DNA of 64,000 nt from the NCBI RefSeq assembly GCF_002355855.1, contig NZ_AP017655.1, forward strand, positions 3,661,001 through 3,725,000. The letters run 5' to 3'. The notes below the pieces were generated by a model. The model had not been told where the DNA came from and did no database searches. It saw only the letters and a program-made list of their open reading frames with translations. The stretch's first letter is position 1. Each line of letters opens with the position of its first letter. Source of the stretch: Sphingobium cloacae. Lineage in GTDB: Bacteria > Pseudomonadota > Alphaproteobacteria > Sphingomonadales > Sphingomonadaceae. Position numbers and translations under genes: made by a program. Positions 38,994 through 47,662 of this stretch are shown piece after piece.

Positions 38994-40274
38994 TTATTGA
39001 CGCGGTGGCCGCTGCGCAATGACGTCAAACCGCAAATGCATTTCCCTGAAGGGCCGGAACAACAGGCTCGGCGAATGGGGCGGCTGGGGCAGGGGCCGGG
39101 CAATCCGGATATTGTCGAGCCGTAACAGCAGGGCGGTGAAGGCGGAATGCATTTCCTGCCGGGCCAGGGTGCGCCCGATGCAAAAATGGATGCCGTTCCC
39201 GAAGCCCACATGGGTCGCGACATTCCTGCGCTCGATATCGAAGCGATGCGGGCACGCAAATTGTTGCGGATCGCGGTTGGCCGCGCCATAGCGCACCATG
39301 ACGATCGCATTTTCCGGGATCGTCGTCCCGGCGATTTCGGTAGCGCGGGTCGCCCGGCGCAGCAGGCCCTGCACGGGGGCGTCGAACCGCACCACCTCAT
39401 CGATGAATTTGGACATCAGGGACATGTCCGACCGCAGCTTCTCCAACTGGTCGGTATGGCGCATGAGCAGCCACATGGCATGGCTGATTGCGTTCATCGT
39501 CGTTTCGAACCCGCCTGCAATCAATTGTCGCAGGACATATTGATATTCGATCATCGGCAGGACAGCGCCGTCATTGGCCGGTTGCGAGGCCAGAACGGAG
39601 ATGATGTCCCCTGTAGGATTTTTGCGCCGTTCCTCTCGCATATCGGCCAGAAAATGCTGTAGCTCGACCTCCGCCCGCGCGGTTTCCGCTGTTTCCTCTA
39701 CGGACATGACATGGGTGATCGGCGCAAGAAGCGCGTCCGCCCAGCGCTTGAACAGCGGCAGTTGATCGGCGCTCAGGCCGATCAGCTTGGCGATCAATAT
39801 GCCCGGCAGGGGCATGGCGAACTGCGATACGAACTCACAGCACCCGTCCGCTGCAAACCCATCGATGAGATCGTGACAGACCTCATCGATCTCGTCCGCC
39901 ATTGCCAGCACGTTCTTCCGGCTGAACGCGAACTCTATCAGCTTGCGGTGCTTCGTATGCAGCGGCGGGTCGGCATTCTGCAAGGAGAGCGAATGCGGCC
40001 AGCCCTCTTCGCGCAGGATTCTGGCGTATAGCTCTTGCTGTTCGGCCCCCTGCAACTCCAGAAAGCTCTCTCCGAAGCGGCTGGAAAATGTTTCATGGTC
40101 GAGCAGTACGGCTTTGACTTCATCAAATCGCGAGACGACGAACACGCCGGTTTCGGGAATTTGATAAATCGGGCGATGCTCGTGCAGCAGGGCATAGAAA
40201 TCGAACGGGTCGTTCTGGACCGCGGGGTCGAGCAGGCTCATAGCTTGCAGTGCGTCCGAAGCTGTATCATTCAT
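38994..40274 (-). CDS. Cytochrome P450
   Basis: A 426-residue class I bacterial P450. The I-helix oxygen-binding motif is AGGFETTMNA (~residue 245), the ExxR-region lies in FIDEVVRFDAPVQGLLRR, and the haem-binding loop is FGNGIHFCIGRTLAR (Cys ~residue 357). It needs ferredoxin and ferredoxin reductase partners, which are not encoded nearby. It probably hydroxylates a hydrophobic substrate as the entry step of the cassette. It follows the SDR gene by 32 bases on the same strand and is convergent with the TauD-type gene. Confidence 0.93.
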   Translation of the reverse strand: MNDTASDALQAMSLLDPAVQNDPFDFYALLHEHRPIYQIPETGVFVVSRFDEVKAVLLDHETFSSRFGESFLELQGAEQQELYARILREEGWPHSLSLQNADPPLHTKHRKLIEFAFSRKNVLAMADEIDEVCHDLIDGFAADGCCEFVSQFAMPLPGILIAKLIGLSADQLPLFKRWADALLAPITHVMSVEETAETARAEVELQHFLADMREERRKNPTGDIISVLASQPANDGAVLPMIEYQYVLRQLIAGGFETTMNAISHAMWLLMRHTDQLEKLRSDMSLMSKFIDEVVRFDAPVQGLLRRATRATEIAGTTIPENAIVMVRYGAANRDPQQFACPHRFDIERRNVATHVGFGNGIHFCIGRTLARQEMHSAFTALLLRLDNIRIARPLPQPPHSPSLLFRPFREMHLRFDVIAQRPPRQ

Positions 40275-40306
40275 GATGAAATCCCCAAAATGGCCTTCGC
40301 GGGCGG

Positions 40307-41053
40307 TCAGGCCGCGTCCCCGACGACGGCGAGAAAGCCGCCATCGACGACATAAGCGGCCCCTGTGCAGAAAGAGGCTTCGTCAGAGGCGAGGAACATC
40401 ACGATGTTCGTCACCTCATCGGGTTTGCCGATGCGCGGTATCGGTTGTCTCCGGGGCGCGATGGCATCCACGTCGCCAAGCATGGCGGTGTCGATAATGC
40501 CCGGGTTCACGCAGTTCACGCGTATGCCATATTTGGCGAGGTCCAGCGCGGCGACCTTGGTCAGGCCGACAAGGGCATGTTTCGATGCCGAATAGGCGGC
40601 CAGCGCCGGAACGGGCGCCAGACCCGTCACGCTGGAAACATTGATGATGGAACCGCCGCCGGCCTTTTTCATGGACGGGCAAACCGCCCTGATGCCAAGG
40701 AACGCGCCGGTGTGATTAATCTCCATAATGTCCCGGAAAAGGCTGGGTTCCATCTCGTCAATGGCCCCGCCACCAACGATGCCGGCATTGTTCACCAGAA
40801 CGGCAATGGGGCCGAAGCTGTTCTCGGCATGGGCCACGGTATCGCTCCAGCTTTGTTCGCTGGTTACATCGAGATGGACGAATGTGGCGTTGGCCCCCAG
40901 ATCGTCCGCCAGCGCGCAGCCAGCCCCCTCGTTGAGATCCGCGATAACGACCTGCGCGCCTTCTGCCGCGAAACGGCGGGCATGGGCTTGACCCATGCCT
41001 CCCGCCCCGCCGCTGATCAGCACGACCCGATCCTTGAACCGTAGAGACACCAT
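40307..41053 (-). CDS. Short-chain dehydrogenase/reductase
   Basis: A 248-residue classical SDR. The cofactor motif is SGGAGGMGQAHA (TGxxxGxG type), NNAGIVGGG follows, and the catalytic Ser-Tyr-Lys set is INVSSVTG plus YSASKHA. An aspartate after beta-2 (VVIADLNEG) indicates NAD(H) preference. In this cassette it plausibly oxidises an alcohol made by the adjacent P450. It lies between the CMD-family and P450 genes, all on the minus strand. Confidence 0.93.
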   Translation of the reverse strand: MVSLRFKDRVVLISGGAGGMGQAHARRFAAEGAQVVIADLNEGAGCALADDLGANATFVHLDVTSEQSWSDTVAHAENSFGPIAVLVNNAGIVGGGAIDEMEPSLFRDIMEINHTGAFLGIRAVCPSMKKAGGGSIINVSSVTGLAPVPALAAYSASKHALVGLTKVAALDLAKYGIRVNCVNPGIIDTAMLGDVDAIAPRRQPIPRIGKPDEVTNIVMFLASDEASFCTGAAYVVDGGFLAVVGDAA

Positions 41054-41197
41054 ATGTCGTCACTCCGCCATCTGGAACACGCCTTGTCAAACATGACGGG
41101 GACGCGCAGGCTCATTCCTTGCTGTCGCATCATTATGTGGGCCAAACCGGCCCCCGCCTTTGCGCGCGATGCGCTGACAGGCCAATATCCCGTGCGC

Positions 41198-41737
41198 TCA
41201 GTCCGCGACCGCTGGCGCGGCGGGAAGGCGGCACACAATATCGATGCCCAATATATGGGTCGCCCGCCCAAGGCCGATCCAGTTGGCGGCGCAATAGGTC
41301 AGGTCGACTATCTCGCTATCGTCGAAGGCGGCCTTCATCTCCGCCCAGAATGTCTCGTCTGCCGCCAGTTCCTGGGGGTTGGTCCCCATTTGCTGAACGA
41401 AGCGGACGGCCAGACGCTCCCGATCGCTCAGGCCGGAGAGATCCCCTTTGAGGACGGATTGATAGAAGGCTTCGTCCGGCGGCGTTCCTTCGCCGGCCAT
41501 TCCCTCATCCATGTCGAAGAGGGATAGATGCCGGGAAAGCCGAAAGTCGCGGCAGACGGTGCAGCCGTTGATGACGGCTGTTGCAATCCGTGCCGCCTCG
41601 AAGATGCGAGGGGGGAGACGAGAATGTCGATAGGCGGCGACTGAAAATTCATTGGCGGCGTTGATCAGGCCGGGTGAATAGGTTTCAGCCAGATCGGGAA
41701 TGGCCCGGTCAGAGCGGGGTTCATGTGCGACACGCAT
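41198..41737 (-). CDS. Carboxymuconolactone decarboxylase family protein
   Basis: A 179-residue AhpD-like protein. The CxxC motif is in VINGCTVCRDFRLSRH, followed by conserved histidine, and the C-terminal half has LTYCAANWIGLGRATHILGI. Family members are gamma-carboxymuconolactone decarboxylases or AhpD-type thiol peroxidases; the CxxC favours a redox or hydroperoxide role, but this is not settled. It is 145 bases from the SDR gene and 124 from the TonB receptor gene. Confidence 0.85.
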   Translation of the reverse strand: MRVAHEPRSDRAIPDLAETYSPGLINAANEFSVAAYRHSRLPPRIFEAARIATAVINGCTVCRDFRLSRHLSLFDMDEGMAGEGTPPDEAFYQSVLKGDLSGLSDRERLAVRFVQQMGTNPQELAADETFWAEMKAAFDDSEIVDLTYCAANWIGLGRATHILGIDIVCRLPAAPAVAD

Positions 41738-41860
41738 GATATCTCCAATTCAACAATATGACCGCATCGGTGGTGCCGATCATGGGTGAGAGGACTGGTT
41801 CGGTAGCCGCAGGGTCCGGGCGGACGACGGGAAGGCCGTCCGCCCATGATCCGCCGTGGC

Positions 41861-44221
41861 TCAGAACGCCGCTTCGAGGGAAACCCCCCATGTCCGGCCC
41901 GGCTCCGGTATGGCGAATTCAAAGAAGCCACCGGGCAAATTGCCGGAGAAATGCCCGTTATAGGGGTGCTTGTCGGTGACGTTCTTGACGAAGCCGATGA
42001 TCTTGAGGTCCACGCCATCCAGTGCGAAGCCATATCGCGCACTCAGATCGATCTTCGTCGTGGCCGGGACGCGGCCCCTCGGATCGTTGAGAATATTCGT
42101 GTCGAACTTGTCCACGAAGCTCAGCGCGCCGTTCAGGCCGAAGGTGCCCTCGCCAAGAGCGAACTGGTAATCGGTGATATATCCTACCGTCCACTGCGGC
42201 GTCCGGCGCAGTTTGAGCCTCGTCAGATCCTGCGAGCCTTGCCCCAGATCGCCGGAGAAGTTGGTATATTTGGCGTCCAGATAGCCTACGGCCAGCGAAT
42301 TGCTCCAGCCTTCGACCGGAAGGACGGACAGCTCCGCCTCGATACCCTGATAGCGCGCCTTGGCCGCGTTCACCGTGGTGGTGCCGCTGCCCCCGCCCAG
42401 CAGAAAGATCGTGAGATCTTCCTGCTTGTCCTTCATCTCGTTTCTGAATGCGGACACGTTCAATCGTACGCGGCGGTCGAACCAGTCGCTCTTGAAGCCC
42501 ACTTCGTAGGCATTGAGGGTTTCTGGCCTGTACGGGCCGATAAAGGCCGAACTTGGCGCGCGTGCGTTGAAACCGCCGGTATTATACCCCACGCTAAAGG
42601 ACGCGTACATCATGAGGTTGGGCATCGCCTGATACTGGACGGCGACCTTGGGCGTGAATTTCTTGAAGGTCACGCTCCCTCGCCCATGGTCGGCGGGCGC
42701 CCCCAGCACGGTGTCGGGCAGCGGCGCGTTGAGCGGCGCGGGGGTGCCCATTCCGAAGCCGTAATTGACCAGATCCAGCCGCTTCTTGTCCCAGGTGTAA
42801 CGGCCACCCGCGATAAGCTTGAGTTTCTCGGTGAGATTATATTCGGCCTGCGCGAACACCGCCTTGGATGTGGTCCAGTAATCCGTGCTGTAGGAAAGCG
42901 GGTTCGTGATGATTCCCACGCCCGGCGCCAGCGTCGGATCGAGGAGTGCGGCATCCAGTTCGGTGATCTGGGTGATGTGCCATTTCGAATGAAAATAGAA
43001 GCCGCCGGCGATGATGCTGAAGGGGCCTTCGAAGTCGCTTTCAAAGCGCAGTTCCTGCGAAAATTGCTCGTAGCGCTCATTTTGCTGAATCGGGAAATAT
43101 CCGAGCGCCGTTCCGTCCAGATAAGAGAAAGACCTCTGCTTGGTATCGCGATAGCCAGTAATCGCGACCACCGAAAAATCGTCGAACCTATGGGTTAGAT
43201 GGAGCGTGGCCGCGCTCATGTTCAAACGGCCCGGCTGCTTCGTGGGGATTTCAGAAACATTGTCGCTCTTGCGGATGGATGAACGGCAAAGAAAACTCAG
43301 TTGAGGGTTCAAGCAGGGTGAATTGGCGCCTGTCGTGTACCCCGTGACCGGAAGATCTGTGATCAGATCGGGCGTAAGCAGGTTGATGGCTGGCGGCAGC
43401 TCGCTGCGATCCCGCTGTTTCTCAAGGATGAGCGTGGCGCTCAGCCGATCGGTTGGCGTCGCATGGAACGTCACATTATAGTTTTGGAGGTTCTTGTCGC
43501 CAAGATGGGTGTTCAACGTGGAATTGTAGATGGTGCCATCATCGGTCGAGGACAGAATGTCGACCTTGACGGCGAGCTTGTCCTTGATGAGGGGGAGCAT
43601 CAGGCGCCCCTCGACATCGGTGCGCCCGAAGCTGCCGACCGTGAATTTGAGCTTGCCATGCGTATCGTCGCCCGGATCGGGAATGGCGCGCACGATGTTC
43701 AGCGCTCCGCCCGTCGTGTTGCGCCCGAACAGCGTCCCCTGCGGACCGCGCAGGACTTCGAGTCTTTCGACATCGAAGGAATCCAGCAGCAGGCCGACCG
43801 GCGTTCCGATCACCACACCATCCAGCACGAAGCCGATGCCGGGTTCGAAGGCCTTGGATGTGTCCTGAATCGAAATGCCGCGCAGGCTGACGTGAACCAG
43901 ATTGGCGGACGACTGCCCCTTGTTGATCGTCATGCCGGGAACCATCCCCTGAATACCGGCGATCGTGCCGACATTCGCATTCTGCAATGTCTCCGTGGTG
44001 AATGCCGACACGGTGACGGGAATCTTCTGGATCGACTCCGATCTTTTCTGTGCCGTCACGACGATATCGGCCAGTCCCGTTTCCGCCGGTGCGGGCGCGG
44101 GGGCAGCGTCAGCGGTGACACCCTCTTGCGAGAGGGCGGGCTGTTCCACCGCGGCCCATGCGACATTCCCCGTGCTCATCGCAACTACCGATGCGCACGC
44201 CAATGTACTTGCCCTCATCAT
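41861..44221 (-). CDS. TonB-dependent receptor
   Basis: A 786-residue outer-membrane transporter. Signal peptide MMRASTLACASVVAMSTGNVAWA; TonB box region DIVVTAQKRSESIQKIPVTV; plug domain with VERLEVLRGPQGTLFGRNTTGGALN; 22-stranded barrel ending with the C-terminal FEFAIPEPGRTWGVSLEAAF pattern (terminal Phe). The plug sequence resembles the large FecA/CirA-like family that sphingomonads use to import hydrophobic or aromatic substrates. GGGAGGTC sits 5 bases before ATG 44221. It heads the cassette operon and likely brings in the substrate for the P450 and SDR. Confidence 0.93.
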   Translation of the reverse strand: MMRASTLACASVVAMSTGNVAWAAVEQPALSQEGVTADAAPAPAPAETGLADIVVTAQKRSESIQKIPVTVSAFTTETLQNANVGTIAGIQGMVPGMTINKGQSSANLVHVSLRGISIQDTSKAFEPGIGFVLDGVVIGTPVGLLLDSFDVERLEVLRGPQGTLFGRNTTGGALNIVRAIPDPGDDTHGKLKFTVGSFGRTDVEGRLMLPLIKDKLAVKVDILSSTDDGTIYNSTLNTHLGDKNLQNYNVTFHATPTDRLSATLILEKQRDRSELPPAINLLTPDLITDLPVTGYTTGANSPCLNPQLSFLCRSSIRKSDNVSEIPTKQPGRLNMSAATLHLTHRFDDFSVVAITGYRDTKQRSFSYLDGTALGYFPIQQNERYEQFSQELRFESDFEGPFSIIAGGFYFHSKWHITQITELDAALLDPTLAPGVGIITNPLSYSTDYWTTSKAVFAQAEYNLTEKLKLIAGGRYTWDKKRLDLVNYGFGMGTPAPLNAPLPDTVLGAPADHGRGSVTFKKFTPKVAVQYQAMPNLMMYASFSVGYNTGGFNARAPSSAFIGPYRPETLNAYEVGFKSDWFDRRVRLNVSAFRNEMKDKQEDLTIFLLGGGSGTTTVNAAKARYQGIEAELSVLPVEGWSNSLAVGYLDAKYTNFSGDLGQGSQDLTRLKLRRTPQWTVGYITDYQFALGEGTFGLNGALSFVDKFDTNILNDPRGRVPATTKIDLSARYGFALDGVDLKIIGFVKNVTDKHPYNGHFSGNLPGGFFEFAIPEPGRTWGVSLEAAF

Positions 44222-44809
44222 ATTGACCTCCCCTAATAGCATTTCTCCGCATCGCCCCAGCGAGCGTTCGACACCAAGCAAAAGCCGTGCCAATGGCATT
44301 TTCAATCGATTGGGATTGAGAAGAAAGCAGTTCAATCCATAATGATCTACCGCCCTCTCCACGCAGAGCAGTCAGAAACTATGACAGTCTAGGCCACGAA
44401 AAGGACAGTCCATGCCGAGCAAGAAGTGCAAGAGGAGAAATTATAGGAAGTTGCGGGAAGTTGAAACTGTGCGTGTGCAGGAGAAGCAATAGGTATGGGG
44501 CTGAATCCGTAGGCGTTCATTTATTCAGTGCATAATTCCTCCTCATGGATGTTGACCGCTCTGTAAGTTGTCCAACCCTTCGCCGCAGCCTTTCATAATA
44601 AAGTTCGTGCCAGACGTGCCGCCAGCTCCTCGCGCTGGAGGCATTTCCGTGCGACCATCTGTTCTGACATGCCTGTAACGCACATTGATCAAGGGCGCTG
44701 TCCGTGAAAACGACAGTAGCTGTCGTCAGGTGAAGCATCCAACATTGAGCATGCCGGATATACGCTATCGATTGGCGCAGAGCGTTTTCGGGGGGCGACG
44801 GCCTTTCAG
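44222..44809. other. 588-base intergenic region upstream of the TonB receptor
   Basis: No convincing gene. A 73-codon minus-strand frame at 44517-44738 has poor composition and no recognised motif. The region presumably holds the receptor promoter, plus sequence downstream of the Old Yellow Enzyme gene. It is less GC-rich than the flanking core genome. I see no clear operator palindrome. Confidence 0.5.
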
Positions 44810-45572
44810 TTACACCAACGTTCTTAGCATGTTGGCGTCGTACGCCAGCAGCTCATCGAACGTGCCCTCGCGTACTTTTTGAGCCCAATTAGGATCGGCG
44901 ATCATACCTCGCCCCACGGCGACGAGATCGAATTCCTCCCGCTCGACCCGCTTGGCCGCTTCCACAATCGAAGGTATGTCCGTTCCAGCGGCTTTGGTAT
45001 TCAAGGCCTTGATTAGATCGTTGTCGAATCCGATGGAGCCCACGGTCAGCGTTGGTTGGCCTGTCAGCTTTTTCACCCACCCTGCAAGATTGAGGTCGCT
45101 GCCTGCGAATTCCGGTTCCGAGAAGCGGCGCTGGGAGCAATCAAATATGTCTACACCTGCATCTTTCAGCGGCCCCACCCACTCCTCCAGTTCGGAAGGG
45201 GTATCTACCACCCGGGCATCGTAAGCCGCCATTTTAAATTGCGAGAGCCGGAAAAAGATGGGGAACTCCTCTCCTATCTCGGCGCGGACGGCGCGGATGA
45301 CTTCGGTGGCAAAAAGAGTGCGTTCCTTTATTGTGTTGCCGCCATAGCGGTCCGTCCTGTTGTTCGTCGCTTTCCAGAAAAATTGATCGAACAGATAGCC
45401 GTGCCTACCATGAAGTTCTATCGCGTCGAAGCCGAGGGTTTTAGCATCACGAGCCCCCCGCACGAATGAAGCGACAACATCCGCGATATCCTCTTGGGAC
45501 ATGGGTTTTCCGCCACTCTTACCCGGCGCATAAAGGCCTGAAGGGCTTTCGAGATCTTCACCTAATGGTGAA

Positions 45573-46136
45573 TTAGGTGTTCAGTCCCGGCATCTGGTGG
45601 ATTGGGTTGACGATGAACCGTTCTGGCTCTGACGTCCAGATCTTGGCGATGTATTCGTAGGGTGTGAGCCCGCTGAGCGTTTTGAGCCTTCGGGCGAAGT
45701 TGTAGGCGGCCATGAAGTCAGCGAGGTGCGTCCGGAGTTGCTGATGGCTGTCGTAGTGGAAGCGTTTGACGGTCGCCTCCTTGATGGTCCGGTTCAGGCG
45801 AGAGATGCCGTGTCGCTGCAGGCACCGATGCAGCGCCGATCGTGTCAGGTGCGGGATCGATGGTTGCAGGGCATAAAGACAGTCATCGAGCGGCAGCAAC
45901 GTGTGTCGACGGAACGCCACAACCATTGCCTCCTCGGCCTCGGACAGGGTGGTGGAATGAGGGGCCTTCGGCCCGGTCTTCAAATCCTCGACCGTCGCCC
46001 GCTTGCGCCACTTCGCCACCGTCTTCGGGTTGATCCCCAAATCCCGGCTCAGCGTCGCGAGCGAAGCTTGCGATCGCTGTATTGCTGCTCGGACGGCGTG
46101 CGTGGTCGTGGCGCTCCCGTGACGTACCTGTCCCAT
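45573..46136 (-). pseudogene. IS481 transposase with in-frame deletion of the catalytic core
   Basis: A 187-codon open frame. It has the N-terminal helix-turn-helix (SLATLSRDLGINPKTVAKW) and LTRSALHRCLQRHGISRL, then jumps directly to NRTIKEATVKRFHYDSHQQL, the segment after the catalytic Glu. About 120-130 residues containing the DDE triad are gone while the frame stays open to the normal end, MPGLNT. The product may still bind IS ends but cannot cut DNA. ATG 46136 (MGQVRHGSATTTH) is the family start. Confidence 0.85.
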
Positions 46137-46196
46137 AAGGCTTCCTTCCATTCCAACGAAAGGATCGCACCATCAAACCGTGGGATCAAACAACTA
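45573..46196 (-). mobile_element. Internally deleted IS481-family element
   Basis: A 624-base element. The ends match over TAG-n-TGTT-nnn-TCCC in inverted orientation: TAGGTGTTCAGTCCC at 45574 on the plus strand and TAGTTGTTTGATCCC reading in from 46196 on the minus strand. A full IS481 element is about 1 kb; here the middle of the transposase is missing. It sits inside the Old Yellow Enzyme gene. No clear target duplication is seen. It could be moved only by a transposase from a full-length copy. Confidence 0.75.
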
Positions 46197-46720
46197 GGAA
46201 AATTGAAGTCGCGCACCCCGCCGACATGCCAAAGCTGCAACGCGATCGCGCCGCCACCGGCATGCACGGTTTCGACAATGCGTCGCCAGGGTTGCAAGCG
46301 TTCTCCGTGAAACCAAGGGATGCGCTCGTTGTTTCGCGCCAATTTTCGGTCAAGAAAGGTGCCTTCGGTAATAATGAGTCCGGCGCCGCCTCTGGAACGG
46401 CGTCCATAGTAAGCTGCAACCTCGGGTTTTGGGACGCCTTCGGGTGCGTAGTAGCGCGTCATCGGCGACATTGTCAGTCGATTGCGAAGGTACAACGATT
46501 TATACCTGAATGGCCTAAACAGAGATCTCAATATTTCCGCTTCCACCAGCCACCTCCGTCGCGAACCTTCCGCACTTACAAGCAAGAGGTGTGCCTGATC
46601 GCATGCGCCACGTTCACTGTCGGCCTTTGAATGAGCGCTTGGTGCAATCATCATCCCTACCATCCAACACTCGGCGCGGCTTGCAGTGCCGCGAGCCGAG
46701 CGCGACTAGGGAGGGCGCAT

Positions 46721-46740
46721 CGGCTGTGTCGCAACAGCCG
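46721..46740. repeat. Short inverted repeat between the OYE N-terminus and the Shedu-like fragment
   Basis: CGGCTGT-GTCGCA-ACAGCCG: 7-bp perfect arms. It lies in the non-coding stretch 46547-46769, which otherwise holds no recognisable gene. It could be an operator of the OYE gene, a hairpin, or part of an IS end. Confidence 0.4.
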
Positions 46741-46769
46741 AGCCCTCTCATCCGTGTATTTATTGAAGA

Positions 46770-47120
46770 CACTTCGCGGACCTCGTCGGCGCGCTCGTCG
46801 CGGAGTTTGTCGTGCAGCTCGTTGATCAACCTCAACCGGCTCTGAATCTCGTCGAGCGCCAGCTTGGCAGTGGCGACGCCCCAATCGGCGAGGATACCGT
46901 CCAACTGATCAAGCTCGCCCGGGCGGAGCCCATGCAATCTCGCCAGCAAACTATATTGCGAGGATGATGCCTCCAGATTGGCGGGAATGCCGGCGACCTG
47001 ATCCACGAAGCTGTTCCACCGCTCGCGTCCGCTCGGCGTAATCCTAACGACGGTGGAGGCATAGCGGTCGCGGACAGCCTGCTTGGCGTCGGTGCGCCGC
47101 TCCGAATTGAATGCGGTGAG
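46770..47120 (-). pseudogene. Fragment resembling a Shedu-type (DUF4263) protein
   Basis: A 117-codon fragment open at both ends. It has [38 protein letters not shown] and ALDEIQSRLRLINELHDKL, ending DERADEVRE. In Shedu/SduA-like DUF4263 proteins a similar helical segment directly precedes the block LQPLFERGLWIFGPE and the nuclease domain; here the reading frame breaks exactly at that point. The assignment is from memory of the family pattern and is tentative. The upstream end stops at the junction with an IS3 remnant (47120/47121). Confidence 0.45.
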
Positions 47121-47272
47121 ACGATGCAAAGGCGGACGTGTTCGATTACATCGAACGCTTCTACAATCCGAAGCGTCGGCATTCGACACTGGGCTACCTC
47201 AGCCCGATGGAATTTGAAAACGAGGTCGGACTCGCCTAACTCCGTGTCCACGAAACCGGCAGCAGGCCAATC
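47121..47272 (+). mobile_element. IS3-family remnant (3' end of transposase ORF B plus right end)
   Basis: About 39 codons of an IS3-group DDE transposase C-terminus ([34 protein letters not shown]), stop at 47239, followed by CCGTGTCCACGAAACCGG, the typical IS3 right end. Everything upstream in the IS is missing; the left side joins the Shedu-like fragment. The next 107 bases, up to the cut GreA/GreB gene, hold nothing recognisable. Confidence 0.8.
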
Positions 47273-47379
47273 GGAGTTCAACTGGTGGCGCGTGCGCTTG
47301 ATGAGCAACTGCTATTCAGAGCTTGCCATGCCTTTCAGCGAATGACGGATTGGCACCTTCGCCTACCAGCAGAAGAGAA

Positions 47380-47565
47380 CCGCTTCAGTTTCTTCGCATC
47401 CTCCTCCGCCATGCCTTCGGTCGCGACGGCTTCCAGCGATTCCACCTTTTCCCGCGTCAGCCGCAAACCGCGTGCCGTCACCAGATTGGGGCCGGGCGGG
47501 ATCGGAATCTCGAAAGTCGGCTCCAGATGCTCATCATCGCTTTCGCGGCGAAAGGCGACGCTCAT
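47380..47565 (-). pseudogene. GreA/GreB-family transcription elongation factor, truncated
   Basis: The first 62 codons (MSVAFRRESDDEHLEPTFEI, PPGPNLVTARGL, REKVESLEAV... EEDAKKLKR) of an alphaproteobacterial GreA/GreB-family protein normally about 155 residues long. After codon 62 the sequence turns into island DNA and the C-terminal domain that holds the factor to RNA polymerase is missing. What remains is the beginning of the coiled-coil domain. This marks the right border of the island. The classification relies on the N-terminal pattern. Confidence 0.65.
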
Positions 47566-47662
47566 GACACTCTCCTCGCTTCATGGCCGCTGATGCCGGG
47601 AAGCGGGAGGTCCGGGCCTTTCTCAAGAGAAGGAGCCGGACCCCGCCCGGCTCATCGGCCGG

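Larger units (their letters stand above)
44810..46546 (-). pseudogene. NADH:flavin oxidoreductase (Old Yellow Enzyme family), split by an IS
   Basis: The N-terminal ~116 codons (46197-46546: LFRPFRYKSLYLRNRLTMSP, RGGAGLIITEGTFLD, ALQLWHVGGVRDFNF) and the C-terminal ~255 codons (44810-45572: LESPSGLYAPGKSGGKP, ELHGRHGYLFDQFFW, NRTDRYGGNT, LVAVGRGMIADPNWA) belong to one FMN-binding TIM-barrel enzyme and are separated by the deleted IS481 element at 45573-46196. Before the insertion it would have reduced C=C bonds of enones. The start is uncertain (GTG 46546 or TTG 46531). Now surely inactive unless the C-terminal part (from ATG 45502) is made alone. Confidence 0.85.
34535..47380. mobile_element. 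Genomic island at tRNA-Thr, IS-rich and partly decayed
   Basis: The stretch between the tRNA-Thr 3' end and a truncated GreA/GreB-family gene. It contains a cut recombinase, one intact IS21-type element, three IS remnants, a catabolic cassette with two broken genes, and a Shedu-like fragment. Four insertion-sequence families in 13 kb, against none elsewhere in the window, mark it as accessory DNA. I searched by eye for a second copy of the tRNA 3' end near 47-48 kb and did not find one, so the right end is set where the recognisable chromosomal gene resumes. Confidence 0.75.

Noticed and set aside
44517..44738. A 73-codon minus-strand frame in the gap upstream of the TonB receptor.
   Set aside because: No RBS, no recognisable motif and uneven composition; treated as non-coding.
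47140..47660. A second copy of the tRNA-Thr 3' end as right attachment site.
   Set aside because: No stretch matching the T-arm and acceptor stem was found by eye; only an IS3 end and the cut Gre-family gene are there.
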